Shown here in pieces: positions 16,971 to 27,020 of a stretch of 64,000 bases of DNA (its first letter is position 1; every line of letters begins with the position of its first letter). The translations under genes and the position numbers were made by a program. Under the pieces are notes generated by a model that did not search any database, was not told the origin of the DNA, and saw only the letters and a list, made by a program, of their open reading frames with translations. Source of the stretch: Methylocystis sp. KS32 (GTDB lineage Bacteria; Pseudomonadota; Alphaproteobacteria; Rhizobiales; Beijerinckiaceae); assembly GCA_002862095.1 (NCBI GenBank), contig PHSQ01000001.1:992001-1056000 (forward strand), written 5' to 3'.

Positions 16971-16989
16971 TGACCATGGAACATGGTCA
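16971..16989. promoter_or_regulatory. Candidate operator: perfect palindrome upstream of the ArsC-like pair
   Basis: TGACCATG-GAA-CATGGTCA, a perfect 8+8 bp inverted repeat with a 3-bp spacer, lies 23 bp upstream of the ATG of the first ArsC-like gene. On the reverse strand it overlaps TTGACC, a possible -35 box. Size and symmetry fit a dimeric repressor or activator site. The regulator is not identified. Confidence 0.45.
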
Positions 16990-17167
16990 AGAGAGCACAA
17001 GCCTAACTCATTTTTGTGCATCGCGATATGTCTGAAATTGATTCGCCTAAAATTCTCTATTGCGCGAGTCTTCGGTTGCGCTTGACATCGACGGAACATA
17101 AGGCGCCCGCGTGTCGAGCACGAATAACGCGCTTAGCGCCTTTTTCTTCCGCACTCGCACAACGTTT

Positions 17168-17941
17168 TCATCGCGCCGCTCCATATTTGTGCAATTGCGC
17201 GCCGTGAGACGAGAGCCAGGCTTCGGCGCGATCCACGTCCTCTGATAATTCATGGGCGAGCGCCCAGAAGCGCGGGGAGTGATTTAGATGGACGAGATGC
17301 GCCACCTCATGCGCAGCGAGGTAATCCAGCACGAATGGCGGCGCCATGATCAGTCGCCACGAGAAATTCAAGGAGCCGGTGGCCGAGCAGGAACCCCATC
17401 GACTGACCGGATCGCGCAGCCCTATCGTTCGCGCGGGAAGACCGAGACGCCTCGTGTGCCGAGCAACCGAGGCCTCGAGGTCGCGTTGAGCTTCTCGCTT
17501 AAGGAAGTCTCGCACGCGACGCGGCATGTGCTCGCGCGCCCCCGTGACATAGAGGGCGTGGGCGGGGCCTTGCGCAGCCGCTTCTCGCAAGGGTTCGCTC
17601 CACACGACGCCCCGCGCGTTCGGAACATTTATCAACAAATGATCGAGGCCGCGCAAAGGAGCGACGGCGCCGTCGTCAAACGGAATGATCTCGGGCAATC
17701 TCTTGAGGCGGGCGGCGATCCAGGCGGCGTATCGCTCCGCGAAAGCGCGGGCGTCGCGTATCGAGCCGCGTTGCGGCATGGTCAGCACGGCGTCGCGCGC
17801 AGCGAAACGAACCCGTAAAGTGTATCGTCTCGCGCTTCGTAAACGCCGCAATGTCACCACGATCGTCTCGCCCGCGTGCGTCAGAACGAGCTGAGATGAG
17901 TCCGCGATGGACACAGGCTCTTTGCGCATGAAGGACAGCAT
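17168..17941 (-). CDS. YgjP-type (DUF45/M48-like) metallopeptidase
   Basis: A 257-residue protein of the YgjP/WLM zinc peptidase-like family. The metal site is seen as HEVAHLVHLNHSPRFW (HExxH plus a third His five residues on), about residues 210-225. The upstream RWGSCSATGSLNFSWRL motif is diagnostic for this family. No signal peptide is present, so it acts in the cytoplasm. The substrate is unknown in the family generally. It stands alone between a Sco gene and the ArsC-like pair, same strand, with intergenic gaps of 80-220 bp. Confidence 0.88.
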   Translation of the reverse strand: MLSFMRKEPVSIADSSQLVLTHAGETIVVTLRRLRSARRYTLRVRFAARDAVLTMPQRGSIRDARAFAERYAAWIAARLKRLPEIIPFDDGAVAPLRGLDHLLINVPNARGVVWSEPLREAAAQGPAHALYVTGAREHMPRRVRDFLKREAQRDLEASVARHTRRLGLPARTIGLRDPVSRWGSCSATGSLNFSWRLIMAPPFVLDYLAAHEVAHLVHLNHSPRFWALAHELSEDVDRAEAWLSSHGAQLHKYGAAR

Positions 17942-18020
17942 AACGACATGCTAGCGCAAAATGCGATTGAGTCGCGACCGGCTTCCTTGGCGAGTGAAGA
18001 ATTTTTTTTGACGGCGCGCT

Positions 18021-18668
18021 TTATAAGTAGCGCCGGAGTTCGCGCGCGGCTTCGATTGGTTTGCGCGAGACGTTGAACGCGCTTACGAATTTACCTTCCT
18101 TGTCCATCAGATAGACGATGCTGGTGTGATCCACGCCATAATCCGAATTGTCGCCGGGCGTGCGCTTCGCATAGATGCGGTATTCCTTCAACATCGGATC
18201 GAGGGCGTCATGCGGCCCGGTCAGTCCAATGATGCGGGGATCGAAACTCGAGAGATAATCCTTCAGGGTTTGCGGCGTGTCGCGCTCTGGATCCACGGTT
18301 ACGAAGAGCGCTCCAATATTGGCGTCCGGCCCGAGCGCGCGCAACGCTTCGGATAATTCGAATAGCGTCGTATGGCAGATATCAGGACAATGGGTGTAGC
18401 CAAAGAATACAAGATAGGGGCGACCCCGCATTTCCGCGTTGGTGTAGCTTCCCCCATTATGAGTCGTCAGTGTGAATGGTCCGCCAATGTCCGCGGTAGC
18501 CGCCGGTTTGCTGGTGAAGGCCACGAACGCCGTGAACAGTAGTGCGCAACAGAAGCCAATCGCAATCAGCGGTTTGGCTGCGATAGAAGGCCCTTTGCCG
18601 TTGTTCGCGGCGTTTTTCCTTGCGTTGCGCCCTGGCGTTCTTTTGGCTTTGATTGAACCATTAGACAT
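18021..18668 (-). CDS. SCO1/SenC family copper-binding redox protein
   Basis: A 215-residue membrane-anchored thioredoxin-fold protein that delivers copper to cytochrome oxidase or reduces its cysteines. A single N-terminal membrane segment (about 33-52) is followed by the periplasmic Sco domain. The copper motif is FGYTHCPDICHTTL (CxxxC), and the third ligand His lies in DYGVDHTSIVYLMD. FVTVDPERDTPQTLKDYLSSFD is also typical. Upstream on the same strand is a 121-residue exported protein, possibly co-transcribed. No oxidase genes are in the window. Confidence 0.92.
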   Translation of the reverse strand: MSNGSIKAKRTPGRNARKNAANNGKGPSIAAKPLIAIGFCCALLFTAFVAFTSKPAATADIGGPFTLTTHNGGSYTNAEMRGRPYLVFFGYTHCPDICHTTLFELSEALRALGPDANIGALFVTVDPERDTPQTLKDYLSSFDPRIIGLTGPHDALDPMLKEYRIYAKRTPGDNSDYGVDHTSIVYLMDKEGKFVSAFNVSRKPIEAARELRRYL

Positions 18669-18792
18669 AAGTGCGTTTCCTGGGGAAGTTAGCTTGCCGA
18701 TGCTCTTGGCGGCGTCTTTTGTTTTTGCGGGGCGAAAACAACTGCTGGTCTCGTCGCTTCGTTAGGATCAAAGAGGCGTTCGCGCGGTCATT

Positions 18793-19158
18793 TCAATCCA
18801 CCAACACGATATGCGCATCGTTGCACAGGTCCACTGCTCCAACGTCATCCGCATCCTCGAATTTCCAGCGCGCCTCGAAAACGCAGCCCTTCGGCTTTTC
18901 GAGCTTCATGTCGATTTTTTCGCCCGCGGGGAGCGGCTTCTCCAGCTTCCCGACGATTATTTCCGGGGAACGGCCTGCTCCCGCCATGACAATGAGGAAG
19001 CTTTGGAGCGCCACGGCCCTTTTGTTTTCGAGCGTGACCATGGCGGGAGGCGATTTCCGACGCGCGTCATGTTTCGCGGCTGCGTTCGCCGTCGCGCCTG
19101 GCGTCAAGAAAACGCAGGCCATGAACGCCAAGCGGGCGAGCGCTAACCGGGAACTCAT
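18793..19158 (-). CDS. Small exported protein of unknown function
   Basis: A 121-residue protein with a signal peptide (cleavage near ANA-AAK, residue 27), then a compact domain with two cysteines (KGCVFEARW and VDLCNDAH) that may form a disulfide. The family is not recognised. It precedes the Sco gene by 124 bp on the same strand, so a role in envelope or metal handling is possible but unproven. Confidence 0.75.
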   Translation of the reverse strand: MSSRLALARLAFMACVFLTPGATANAAAKHDARRKSPPAMVTLENKRAVALQSFLIVMAGAGRSPEIIVGKLEKPLPAGEKIDMKLEKPKGCVFEARWKFEDADDVGAVDLCNDAHIVLVD

Positions 19159-19313
19159 TGACGATTGATCCTATTTGGCCTTGGATCTTATCTTGCTTGC
19201 CGCTTTTCGCCAAGGGCGCGCTGCGTCGGGCGAAAAATTAACCGAGAGATCAGGACGACGAAGATTCGAGCCGCCGCGACAGCGCTGTGCTCCGCCATCA
19301 AGGAAATGGACGG

Positions 19314-19336
19314 ATCCGTTCCAAGCGGGAACGGAT
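19314..19336 (-). other. Stem-loop after the SDR gene
   Basis: A 9-bp perfect inverted repeat (ATCCGTTCC / GGAACGGAT, 5-nt loop) begins 14 bp after the SDR stop. It is positioned like a terminator but lacks a T run, so it may be a 3'-end stabiliser or a rho-dependent end. Confidence 0.4.
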
Positions 19337-19349
19337 TGGGGGCGACGAC

Positions 19350-20225
<876 letters not shown>

Positions 20226-20305
20226 GGATGTTCCATTGTTCGGGGGCTGTTGAGTAGGGGAACCTAGCCGTTATTTTCCCGTCGGCAAGCGTGGCGGCGA
20301 CTCCC

Positions 20306-21304
20306 TCAACTTTCCTCCAGCCTTGCCGCGAGGCGGCTCCACAGCGCGTTTTCCGCGTGAAAAACATAATCCAGCCGCCCGCTTGTCACTGTTTTGGCGC
20401 CATGCCCTATCAACCAGTCGGCGAGCGCCGGCACTTTGCTCGCTGGCGCGCTGAGAGCGATTTGGCCATTGCCGTTCCGCTCGCGCAGAGACGCCCCAAA
20501 TTTGCTTTCCGCCTTGCGCAGAAGCTTGTCCGTAACTTCGCTCAGGCGGGTTCGCACTTCGCGCGTCGTACGGGCTTCCTCTTCAGCGGCGATGCGCGAA
20601 AGAATGACGCGCGCCGCCTCTCGCGCCTGTTCGCCCCAGGGCGCGCCGAGCGAGGCCGCCAGATTGGCTTGCGAACGCAATATCACGCCGTCATCCAAGG
20701 TCTTCAGAGCGTTCGCCGCGAGGGTCGCTCCCGTCGTGGTGATATCGACGATCAAATCCGCCGAACCCGCTGCGGGAGCGCCTTCCGTGGCGCCGGAGCT
20801 CTCCACGATGCGATAGTCGTTGATCCCATGCGCCGCGAAAAAACGTCGCGTCGTGTTCACATATTTTGTCGCGACGCGCAGGCCGCGGCCATGGCGGGCG
20901 CGGAATCCGCCCGCGACGTCGGCGAGATCTGCCATGTCGCGAACGTCGATCCATGCCTGCGGCGCGGCGACAACTACATTGGCCGCGCCGAATCCAAGCG
21001 GCGCCAGAAGTTCGACGCGCTGACGCACGTCGTCGATTTCCTCTCGTATGAGGTCTTCGCCGGTGACGCCAAAGTGAACTTCGCCCCGCGCCAGCCGCCC
21101 GGTAATCTCCGAAGCCGAAAGGAACGCGGCTTCGACATTTTCGACGCCCGCCACCCTACCGCGATAGTCTCGCGCCCCACGACCCTGTTGAAGCTCAAGG
21201 CCGGCCCGGGCGAAAAAGGCGAAGGCGTTCTCCTGCAGTCGCCCCTTCGACGGCACGGCTAAGATAAGCATGTCCGAGCGATTTTTTTCGCCTTGGCTCG
21301 TCAT
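20306..21304 (-). CDS. hisG: ATP phosphoribosyltransferase catalytic subunit
   Basis: First step of histidine synthesis: PRPP and ATP give phosphoribosyl-ATP. 332 residues. N-terminal [19 protein letters not shown], the [11 protein letters not shown] segment, and the PRPP loop [16 protein letters not shown]. The C-terminal part (about 215-332) is longer than in minimal short-form HisG, as usual in Rhizobiales, which still need HisZ. The ATG at 21304 overlaps the hisZ stop by four bases, so the two subunits are coupled. Confidence 0.95.
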   Translation of the reverse strand: MTSQGEKNRSDMLILAVPSKGRLQENAFAFFARAGLELQQGRGARDYRGRVAGVENVEAAFLSASEITGRLARGEVHFGVTGEDLIREEIDDVRQRVELLAPLGFGAANVVVAAPQAWIDVRDMADLADVAGGFRARHGRGLRVATKYVNTTRRFFAAHGINDYRIVESSGATEGAPAAGSADLIVDITTTGATLAANALKTLDDGVILRSQANLAASLGAPWGEQAREAARVILSRIAAEEEARTTREVRTRLSEVTDKLLRKAESKFGASLRERNGNGQIALSAPASKVPALADWLIGHGAKTVTSGRLDYVFHAENALWSRLAARLEES

Positions 21305-22419
21305 TGCGATTCTCCCGAGAGGCGATTGATCCAGATCGCGGCGCCGACCGCCGGAACGTCCCGGGCGGCTCCGAGCGTCCTCAACAACCTGTCGTAGCGC
21401 CCACCGGCGATGACCGGCGCCGCGTCGGGGCGGTTCGCCAGCCTCGCCTCGAAAACGAAGCCTGAGTAATAGTCGAGCCGGCGCGCGAAACTGGTCGAAA
21501 AGGACATCTGGTCGAGAGCGAGCCCCCGCGCGGCGATGAAGCTCGAACGCGTGTCGAACGAATCCAAGGTGAAGCCGAGATCGAGTTTTGCCTCGCGCGC
21601 GAGGGCGCGCAGTTGCGCCGAGGTCGCGTCCGGCGTTCCGCCGACCGCGAAAAAAGCCTCCAAAAGGGCGCGCTTTTCCTGGTCTACGCCCGCGCCGCTC
21701 TCCAGCGAGGCCTGTTCGAGGAAGCGTTCGGCGATTTCGCTGGCGGCGCGGCCGCCGACGGTCGAAATGCCGGCGATGGACAGCAGGTCTTCAACCAGCT
21801 TTCGTGCATCCCCGCTTTCGGCTTTTTCGAGCGCGGCGATTACGCCGGAGCCCACGCCATTATCCTTGCGGGGGGGCGCGTTAAGGATTTTGAGCAGGGG
21901 CTCTCCCCGCCCATGCCCGATTTCGAAGCGCCGCCGCCAGGCCGCCGGAAGATCGAGCCGGTCGAGAAATGTCTTCACCAATCCGGCGTCGCCGAGATGT
22001 ATCGTCAAGGGGGCGGCCCCCGCGTCGGCGGCGGCGTCGAGAGCGACGCCGAGGATTTCGGCGTCGGCGGCTTCACGGTCGTCGCGGCCGAAGCTCTCGA
22101 GGCCGGTTTGAAGCGTCTCGCCCTCGCCACAGCGGAAAATCTGGCCGCCATAGGCGAGCGCCGCCGGTTGCCCGGGTTCGAAAATTGAGAGATATTCGAG
22201 GCATACTGGGATCGTATATTCCGGCCGCAGGCAAAGCTCGGCCTCGCCGTCGCTGGTCAGGTAAAGCTTGCCCCGGAAATCCTCGCCCAGACGATCGAGA
22301 AGAACCCCGGCCGGCTGCAACAGCGGCGGCTCGAGCCGGGAAAATCCCTCCGCGGCGAAGCGCTCCAGCGCCGCGTCCAAGCGTGTCTGGTCCGAAGGGC
22401 GGTTTCTAGCCTGGGTCAC
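21301..22419 (-). CDS. hisZ: ATP phosphoribosyltransferase regulatory subunit
   Basis: A histidyl-tRNA synthetase-like regulatory subunit that forms the hetero-octamer with HisG and gives histidine feedback control. 372 residues from a GTG at 22419 preceded by AAGGA. The class II fold is seen with [25 protein letters not shown] (motif 2 region) and [14 protein letters not shown], then [12 protein letters not shown]. The anticodon-binding domain is absent, as expected for HisZ. It is first of the hisZ-hisG pair. Confidence 0.94.
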   Translation of the reverse strand: MTQARNRPSDQTRLDAALERFAAEGFSRLEPPLLQPAGVLLDRLGEDFRGKLYLTSDGEAELCLRPEYTIPVCLEYLSIFEPGQPAALAYGGQIFRCGEGETLQTGLESFGRDDREAADAEILGVALDAAADAGAAPLTIHLGDAGLVKTFLDRLDLPAAWRRRFEIGHGRGEPLLKILNAPPRKDNGVGSGVIAALEKAESGDARKLVEDLLSIAGISTVGGRAASEIAERFLEQASLESGAGVDQEKRALLEAFFAVGGTPDATSAQLRALAREAKLDLGFTLDSFDTRSSFIAARGLALDQMSFSTSFARRLDYYSGFVFEARLANRPDAAPVIAGGRYDRLLRTLGAARDVPAVGAAIWINRLSGESQ

Positions 22420-22577
22420 GGTCGAAATCCTTCATTTTCGCGCCCTCTTTAGCAATTGCGAAACCTCGACGCATCCGTCTTCGTCGGAAACGGTGAATAT
22501 GAAGAGCGACGGCGGTCTGGCGCCCGGCGGGAGGCGCATTACCTGATCGGACAATCCCTGAACTGGAGGAGGACGGC

Positions 22578-23462
22578 ATGAGCGAAGGCGTAGCCGAAAA
22601 CGAGCGTTCGGGTAAAGGCGTCAGTTTGAGGATATTGGCGTCTCGCGAAGAGGTCGGTGCGGGCCTCTCGGTGCTTCGCGCGCTGCCGAAGCCGGCTTTG
22701 GAGGCCGTCGGCCCCTTTGTCTTCCTCGATCACATGGGGCCTGCAATACCCCCCGCCGGCGGCGTGCCAGCGCATCCTCATGCTGGAATCGAGGTCATCA
22801 CCTATCTTTTGGAAGGGAATAATGAGCACAGGGATTCTTTCGGCAACAGAAGCTCGATCCTTTCGGGCGGCGCGCAATGGATCGTGTCGGGGAGCGGAAT
22901 GTTGCACGCCGAATTCCCCCATGGCGGGGAAAACGGCCTCGTGGAGGGGGTGCAGCTTTGGGCGCGTCAGCCCTCGGCATTCGACGATCAGCCGCCGCGT
23001 TATTTTGCGGTTTCTCCGCGGGATTTCCCACAAGTGGAAATCGAAGGCGCGCGTTTGCGCCTGCTCGCCGGCGCAATGCCGATTTTTTTCACGCAACCGG
23101 GACCGATTCGCCTCGGCGCTCCCGCGCAACTCGCGCATATCGTGCTCGCGCCCGGCTCGAACGTGACCTTGCCGCTCAAAAAATCCTGCGAGATGGGGGT
23201 CTATGGCCTTTCGGGGGTCGGGCTCCTCGAAGGCGAGATCCTGCAAAGAGGCGAGTTGGCCCTTCTACGGCCGGCGTCGACGGTGACGCTTGCCAACCAG
23301 AGTTCCGAACCGCTTGGGGCGTTGCTGCTCGGCGGCGAGCCCGCGCCGCGTCCGCTGGTGTTTCGCGGTCCTTTCGTGTTCAACTCGGCAGACCGGATGG
23401 AGCGCGCCTTCGCCGATTACGCGGCGGGTCGAATGGGAAGGCTGGACGGCGCGCCTTTTTGA
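22578..23462 (+). CDS. Pirin family protein
   Basis: A 294-residue bicupin protein of the pirin family; some members are quercetin 2,3-dioxygenases, others are regulators. The N-terminal cupin metal ligands are seen as PAHPHAGIEVITYLLEG (H, H), NEHRDSFGN (H) and SGSGMLHAEFP (E). ARQPSAFDDQPPRYF follows. A strong GGAGGAGGA site precedes the ATG. It is divergent from hisZ across a 158-bp spacer. Physiological substrate unknown. Confidence 0.92.
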   Translation: MSEGVAENERSGKGVSLRILASREEVGAGLSVLRALPKPALEAVGPFVFLDHMGPAIPPAGGVPAHPHAGIEVITYLLEGNNEHRDSFGNRSSILSGGAQWIVSGSGMLHAEFPHGGENGLVEGVQLWARQPSAFDDQPPRYFAVSPRDFPQVEIEGARLRLLAGAMPIFFTQPGPIRLGAPAQLAHIVLAPGSNVTLPLKKSCEMGVYGLSGVGLLEGEILQRGELALLRPASTVTLANQSSEPLGALLLGGEPAPRPLVFRGPFVFNSADRMERAFADYAAGRMGRLDGAPF

Positions 23463-23521
23463 CCCAATAAAAGAGCAGCGTTTGCCGCAAGCTCGATGTT
23501 TTCTCCAATCAGGCGGACTTG

Positions 23522-24001
23522 ATGACGAAGATCGAACGACGGGATTTTTGCTTTGGCGCGGCGAGCGCCGCAGCGATGAGCTTTATCAAGGCGCCCGCTA
23601 TGGCTGAGCCGCGAACGCGCGTCCTGGTTCATAAGGATGCGAGTTGCGGTTGCTGCGGCCGCTGGGTGAAGAAGCTTCAGGACGCCGGCTTTCAGGTTGA
23701 AGTCGTCAATGAGCCGGACATGAAATCCGTCAAGGCCCGGCTGGGCGTCCCCGCTTCGCTGACCGCCTGCCATACGGCGGAAGTGGGGGGCTATGTCGTC
23801 GAAGGCCATACGCCCGTAGCGGCGATGAGGCGGCTCTTGGACGAAAAGCCAAAAGGCGCGGCCGGCGTCGCCGTTCCCGGAATGCCCGCCGGCTCGCCGG
23901 GCATGGAGATGGGCGGCGAAGCCGAATCTTACGAGGTCATTCTGTTTGGGCCGGACGGCCAGAGCGGTTTTGGAAAGTTTAGGGGGGAGCAGGCGGTCTA
24001 G
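23522..24001 (+). CDS. DUF411 metal-binding exported protein
   Basis: A 159-residue DUF411 protein, a family linked to copper and other metal resistance. A Tat-like signal (RRDFCFGAASAAAM) ends near AMA-EP. The signature is VLVHKDASCGCCGRWVKKL with CxCC, then VPASLTACHTAEVGGYVVEGHTP with Cys-His. The start is taken at ATG 23522; a TTG immediately before it is also in frame. A Gly/Met-rich region (MPAGSPGMEMGG) near the end could add soft-metal ligands. Confidence 0.88.
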   Translation: MTKIERRDFCFGAASAAAMSFIKAPAMAEPRTRVLVHKDASCGCCGRWVKKLQDAGFQVEVVNEPDMKSVKARLGVPASLTACHTAEVGGYVVEGHTPVAAMRRLLDEKPKGAAGVAVPGMPAGSPGMEMGGEAESYEVILFGPDGQSGFGKFRGEQAV

Positions 24002-24003
24002 AG

Positions 24004-24023
24004 CTTATCGTTCGAACGATAAG
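24004..24023. repeat. Perfect 20-bp palindrome at a convergent gene junction
   Basis: CTTATCGTTC followed directly by its complement, with no spacer, lies two bases after the DUF411 stop. The 3' end of the convergent flavoprotein gene is 72 bp on. A partial copy (ATCGTTC) follows at 24026. It could be a bidirectional terminator without a T run, a binding site, or a dispersed palindromic repeat. Confidence 0.5.
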
Positions 24024-24095
24024 AAATCGTTCAAACTCAGAAGCTTGGAGTGAATTCCGATCGTAACCGTCGATCAACTTTTGTGAAAATTCGCT

Positions 24096-25307
24096 CTACC
24101 CGCTCAATCCGAGGCGCCGCGCCGCGCCCTGGCCCGCGGCGAAGCCGGTGGCGAAAGCCGTCTGCAACAAATAGCCGCCGGTCGGCGCATCGAAGTCCAG
24201 CATTTCGCCAGCGACAAAAACACCGGGGCGTTTCTTTAGCATCAGTGCGGAGTCGAGTTCATCGAACTCAATTCCACCGGATGAAGAAATCGCCCGCTCG
24301 AAACCCGCGACGCCCTTCACCGTAAGCGGCAGTTTCTTGATCGGGGCGGCGAGTTCGGCTCTGTCACGGGGCAGGGATTCCCTTTGAGACTCTCTCAACA
24401 AAGCGATCTCGATCTTGCCGAGCCCCAGCGATTTCCGCAGGAAAGTCGAAAGGGATTGCTTGCCGGTTTCCCGCGTTAGCCTGCGCGCGATTTCGGCCTC
24501 GTCGAGGTCGGGACGCAAGTCGAGATAGACGACGGCGGCTGCTTCTTTGGCGACTGTCTCGCGAAGCTTGGACGCAAGCGCGTAAATCGGGCCTCCTTCA
24601 AGGCCAAGGCGCGTCGCCACCAGATCGCCGCGAAAGGACGCGCCTGCGTGGCTTATGCGGATGGTCTTTATCGGCCGCCCTTCGAAATGCTCGCGGAAAT
24701 GGACGCTCCAGTCGATCAGTGCGCCGCAATTTGCCGGCGCGAGCGGAGCAATCTTGACGCCCAAGGCGGAAAAAGCATCGACCCACGCGCCGCTCGAGCC
24801 CAACCTCGGCCAGGAAGCCCCGCCTAGAGCCAAAACCGTAGCTTGTGGAAATAAGACGGTCTCCGTTTCGCCTTGGCGAAAGCGCAGGCCGCCATCGTCC
24901 AAAAAGCCGAGGAAAGAGCAGCGCATTTGGAATTGTGCGCCTTGGCGCGAGAGGCGGGCGAGCCAAGCCCGCAACAGTGGCGACGCCTTGAAGCTTTTGG
25001 GAAAAACCCGGCCGCTGGAGCCAATGAAGGTTGGTTCGCCCAATTCCGCACAAAATTCGCGCAACCGTTGGGGCGGAAAGGCGCGGATCGAGGGCGCGAG
25101 CCATTGGGAGGCAGAGCCGTAGCGGGTGAGAAAACTTTCCAGCGCTTCGCTGTGGGTGAGATTGAGTCCGCCGCGTCCGGCCATTAAAAATTTGCGCGCG
25201 GGCCTCGCATTGTGGTCAAAGACCGTGACTCGCCCGCCCGCCTTGGACAAGACGTCGGCGGCCATGAGGCCGGCCGGCCCGGCGCCGATGACGGCGCAAA
25301 ATGGCAT
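24096..25307 (-). CDS. HI0933/BaiN-family NAD(P)/FAD-dependent oxidoreductase
   Basis: A 403-residue flavoprotein. Dinucleotide-binding GAGPAGLMAADVLSKAGGRVTVFDH near the N-terminus, then the family mark KFLMAGRGGLNLTHSE (about 40-55), and the C-terminal FAD segment GEMLDFDAPTGGYLLQTAFATGFAAG. It belongs to the subgroup (TIGR03862 type) common in alphaproteobacteria. The reaction is not established for most members. It diverges from the pseudouridine synthase gene across 81 bp. Confidence 0.9.
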   Translation of the reverse strand: MPFCAVIGAGPAGLMAADVLSKAGGRVTVFDHNARPARKFLMAGRGGLNLTHSEALESFLTRYGSASQWLAPSIRAFPPQRLREFCAELGEPTFIGSSGRVFPKSFKASPLLRAWLARLSRQGAQFQMRCSFLGFLDDGGLRFRQGETETVLFPQATVLALGGASWPRLGSSGAWVDAFSALGVKIAPLAPANCGALIDWSVHFREHFEGRPIKTIRISHAGASFRGDLVATRLGLEGGPIYALASKLRETVAKEAAAVVYLDLRPDLDEAEIARRLTRETGKQSLSTFLRKSLGLGKIEIALLRESQRESLPRDRAELAAPIKKLPLTVKGVAGFERAISSSGGIEFDELDSALMLKKRPGVFVAGEMLDFDAPTGGYLLQTAFATGFAAGQGAARRLGLSG

Positions 25308-25388
25308 GGTGGCGGCTATTGGTCGAGTCCCCCATTGAACATGGGGGGAACTAGCACAGGCCGCGCGAAACGGAAAAGATTCTGAGGA

Positions 25389-26405
25389 ATGCCGTTAGAA
25401 AACATCCTGTCCGAACATTCGGAACTGTTCGCTTTCACTGTCGCCGAGGGAGAGGCGGGCTGCCGTCTGGACAAATTTCTGGCCGATCGGGAAGACGTCT
25501 CTGCCGCGCATATTTCGCGAACAAGGGTGAAGACGCTGATCGAACAGGGGCGGGCGACCGTCGCGGGCAGCGTCGCCACGGACGCGAACCACCGGCTTTC
25601 CGCGGGCGAAGCCGTCACGCTCAAAGTGCCGCCTCCCGAGCCGGCCCAACCGCAGGGCGAGGACATCGCGCTAAACATCGTCTATGAAGATTCGCATCTT
25701 CTCGTCGTCGACAAGCCGGCGGGACTCGTCGTGCATCCCGCGTCAGGGCACGAAAGCGGGACACTGGTCAATGCGCTCATCGGGCATTGCGGCGATTCGC
25801 TGTCCGGTATCGGTGGAGTCAAAAAGCCGGGCGTCGTTCACCGCATCGATAAGGACACCAGCGGCTTGCTGGTTGTGGCGAAAACGGACGCCGCCCATAT
25901 CGGGCTGTCGCGCTTGTTCGAGGATCATGGACGCGAATTGTTGCTGGTGCGAGAATATCTCGCCTTCGTTTGGGGCGTTCCAGGACGACGTCACGGCGTG
26001 ATCGACGCGCCCATTGGCCGGCACGCGACACATAGGGAGCGCATGGCGGTGGTGTCCGCCGCGCGGGGTCGAGAGGCCGTCACTCACTACGAGACGCTTC
26101 AGGAACTCGGCGTCGCCGCGCTGGTCAAATGCCGGCTGGAAACTGGCCGCACCCATCAGATTCGGGTCCACATGGCGCACATCGGCCACCCGCTGATCGG
26201 CGACGCCACATATGGGTCGGGGTTTAAAACCAAGGTCGCTTTGCTTTCGGCTGATTCGCGCGCGGCCGCGACCGCTCTCGGCCGTCAGGCGTTGCATGCG
26301 GCGACGCTGGGTTTCGAGCATCCCGTCACCAGGGCAGAAATGTTTTTCGAAAGCCGATTGCCCCGCGATCTCGAAAAGTTAAAAGAATCGTTGGCCAAAG
26401 GGTGA
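25389..26405 (+). CDS. rluD: RluA/RluD-family 23S rRNA pseudouridine synthase
   Basis: A 338-residue pseudouridine synthase. N-terminal S4 RNA-binding domain (CRLDKFLADREDVSAAHISRT, about 20-75), then the catalytic domain with the active Asp in GVVHRIDKDTSGLLVVAK (about 153-170) and the C-terminal LETGRTHQIRVHMAHIGHPLIGD. Domain order and length fit RluD (positions 1911/1915/1917), though RluC-like targets cannot be excluded, so the symbol is tentative. Confidence 0.88.
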   Translation: MPLENILSEHSELFAFTVAEGEAGCRLDKFLADREDVSAAHISRTRVKTLIEQGRATVAGSVATDANHRLSAGEAVTLKVPPPEPAQPQGEDIALNIVYEDSHLLVVDKPAGLVVHPASGHESGTLVNALIGHCGDSLSGIGGVKKPGVVHRIDKDTSGLLVVAKTDAAHIGLSRLFEDHGRELLLVREYLAFVWGVPGRRHGVIDAPIGRHATHRERMAVVSAARGREAVTHYETLQELGVAALVKCRLETGRTHQIRVHMAHIGHPLIGDATYGSGFKTKVALLSADSRAAATALGRQALHAATLGFEHPVTRAEMFFESRLPRDLEKLKESLAKG

Positions 26406-26501
26406 CCGCGGCGGCGTCCTTCCAATCCGCAAGGCTCTTGCCTTTTGCGGGCTGGCTCGCGACTGTGCGGCGGAGCCTATCTTGTTCTGGAGAATGGAAT
26501 C

Positions 26502-27020
26502 ATGCGGCGAGCTTTGATCTGCGCTTTTCTTTCTACTTTGGTGGCGGGATGCAACCAGTCCTCCCCCGATCTCAGCGCCGCTGCTTTCAATCCAGCCGAC
26601 GCGGCTTATATCCGCACGCCCGGCTCGGCGAGCATCTCGGGTCAGGCCGCCATGATCGACCCGAATAACGCGGGAGAGACCCGTTACGCCTCCGGTGAAG
26701 TGGTTCGGCTCATTCCGGCGACAGCCTACGCTCAAGCGCGCATCGCACATTTTTACGGGGCGTCGAAATTCGTCGCCGCGGACGCTATGCCCAAGGTCAC
26801 GCCCGATCCCGACTATGTGGCTTATACGCGCGCTACCAAGGCGAATAAGGAAGGCCGCTTCACCTTCGATCATGTCGCGCCTGGCCGTTATTTTCTGACG
26901 ACGCAGATCGTTTGGAAAGCCAAGGGCGCGGCGCAGCCTCAAGGCGGCGCGGTTTATCAAGCAGTCACGGTTCCGACGGGAGAGGCCGGTCCGATCGACG
27001 TCTCACTGTCCGGCAATTGA
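26502..27020 (+). CDS. Lipoprotein with carboxypeptidase-regulatory-like fold
   Basis: A 172-residue putative lipoprotein. Signal and lipobox are seen as MRRALICAFLSTLVAGC with Cys at residue 17. The mature part has a GRFTFDHVAPGRYFLTTQI segment, as in beta-sandwich carboxypeptidase-regulatory-like or transthyretin-like domains. The start is chosen at ATG 26502 to fit the signal peptide and the upstream GGAGAATGG. Its stop overlaps the probable TTG start of mutT. Function unknown. Confidence 0.75.
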   Translation: MRRALICAFLSTLVAGCNQSSPDLSAAAFNPADAAYIRTPGSASISGQAAMIDPNNAGETRYASGEVVRLIPATAYAQARIAHFYGASKFVAADAMPKVTPDPDYVAYTRATKANKEGRFTFDHVAPGRYFLTTQIVWKAKGAAQPQGGAVYQAVTVPTGEAGPIDVSLSGN

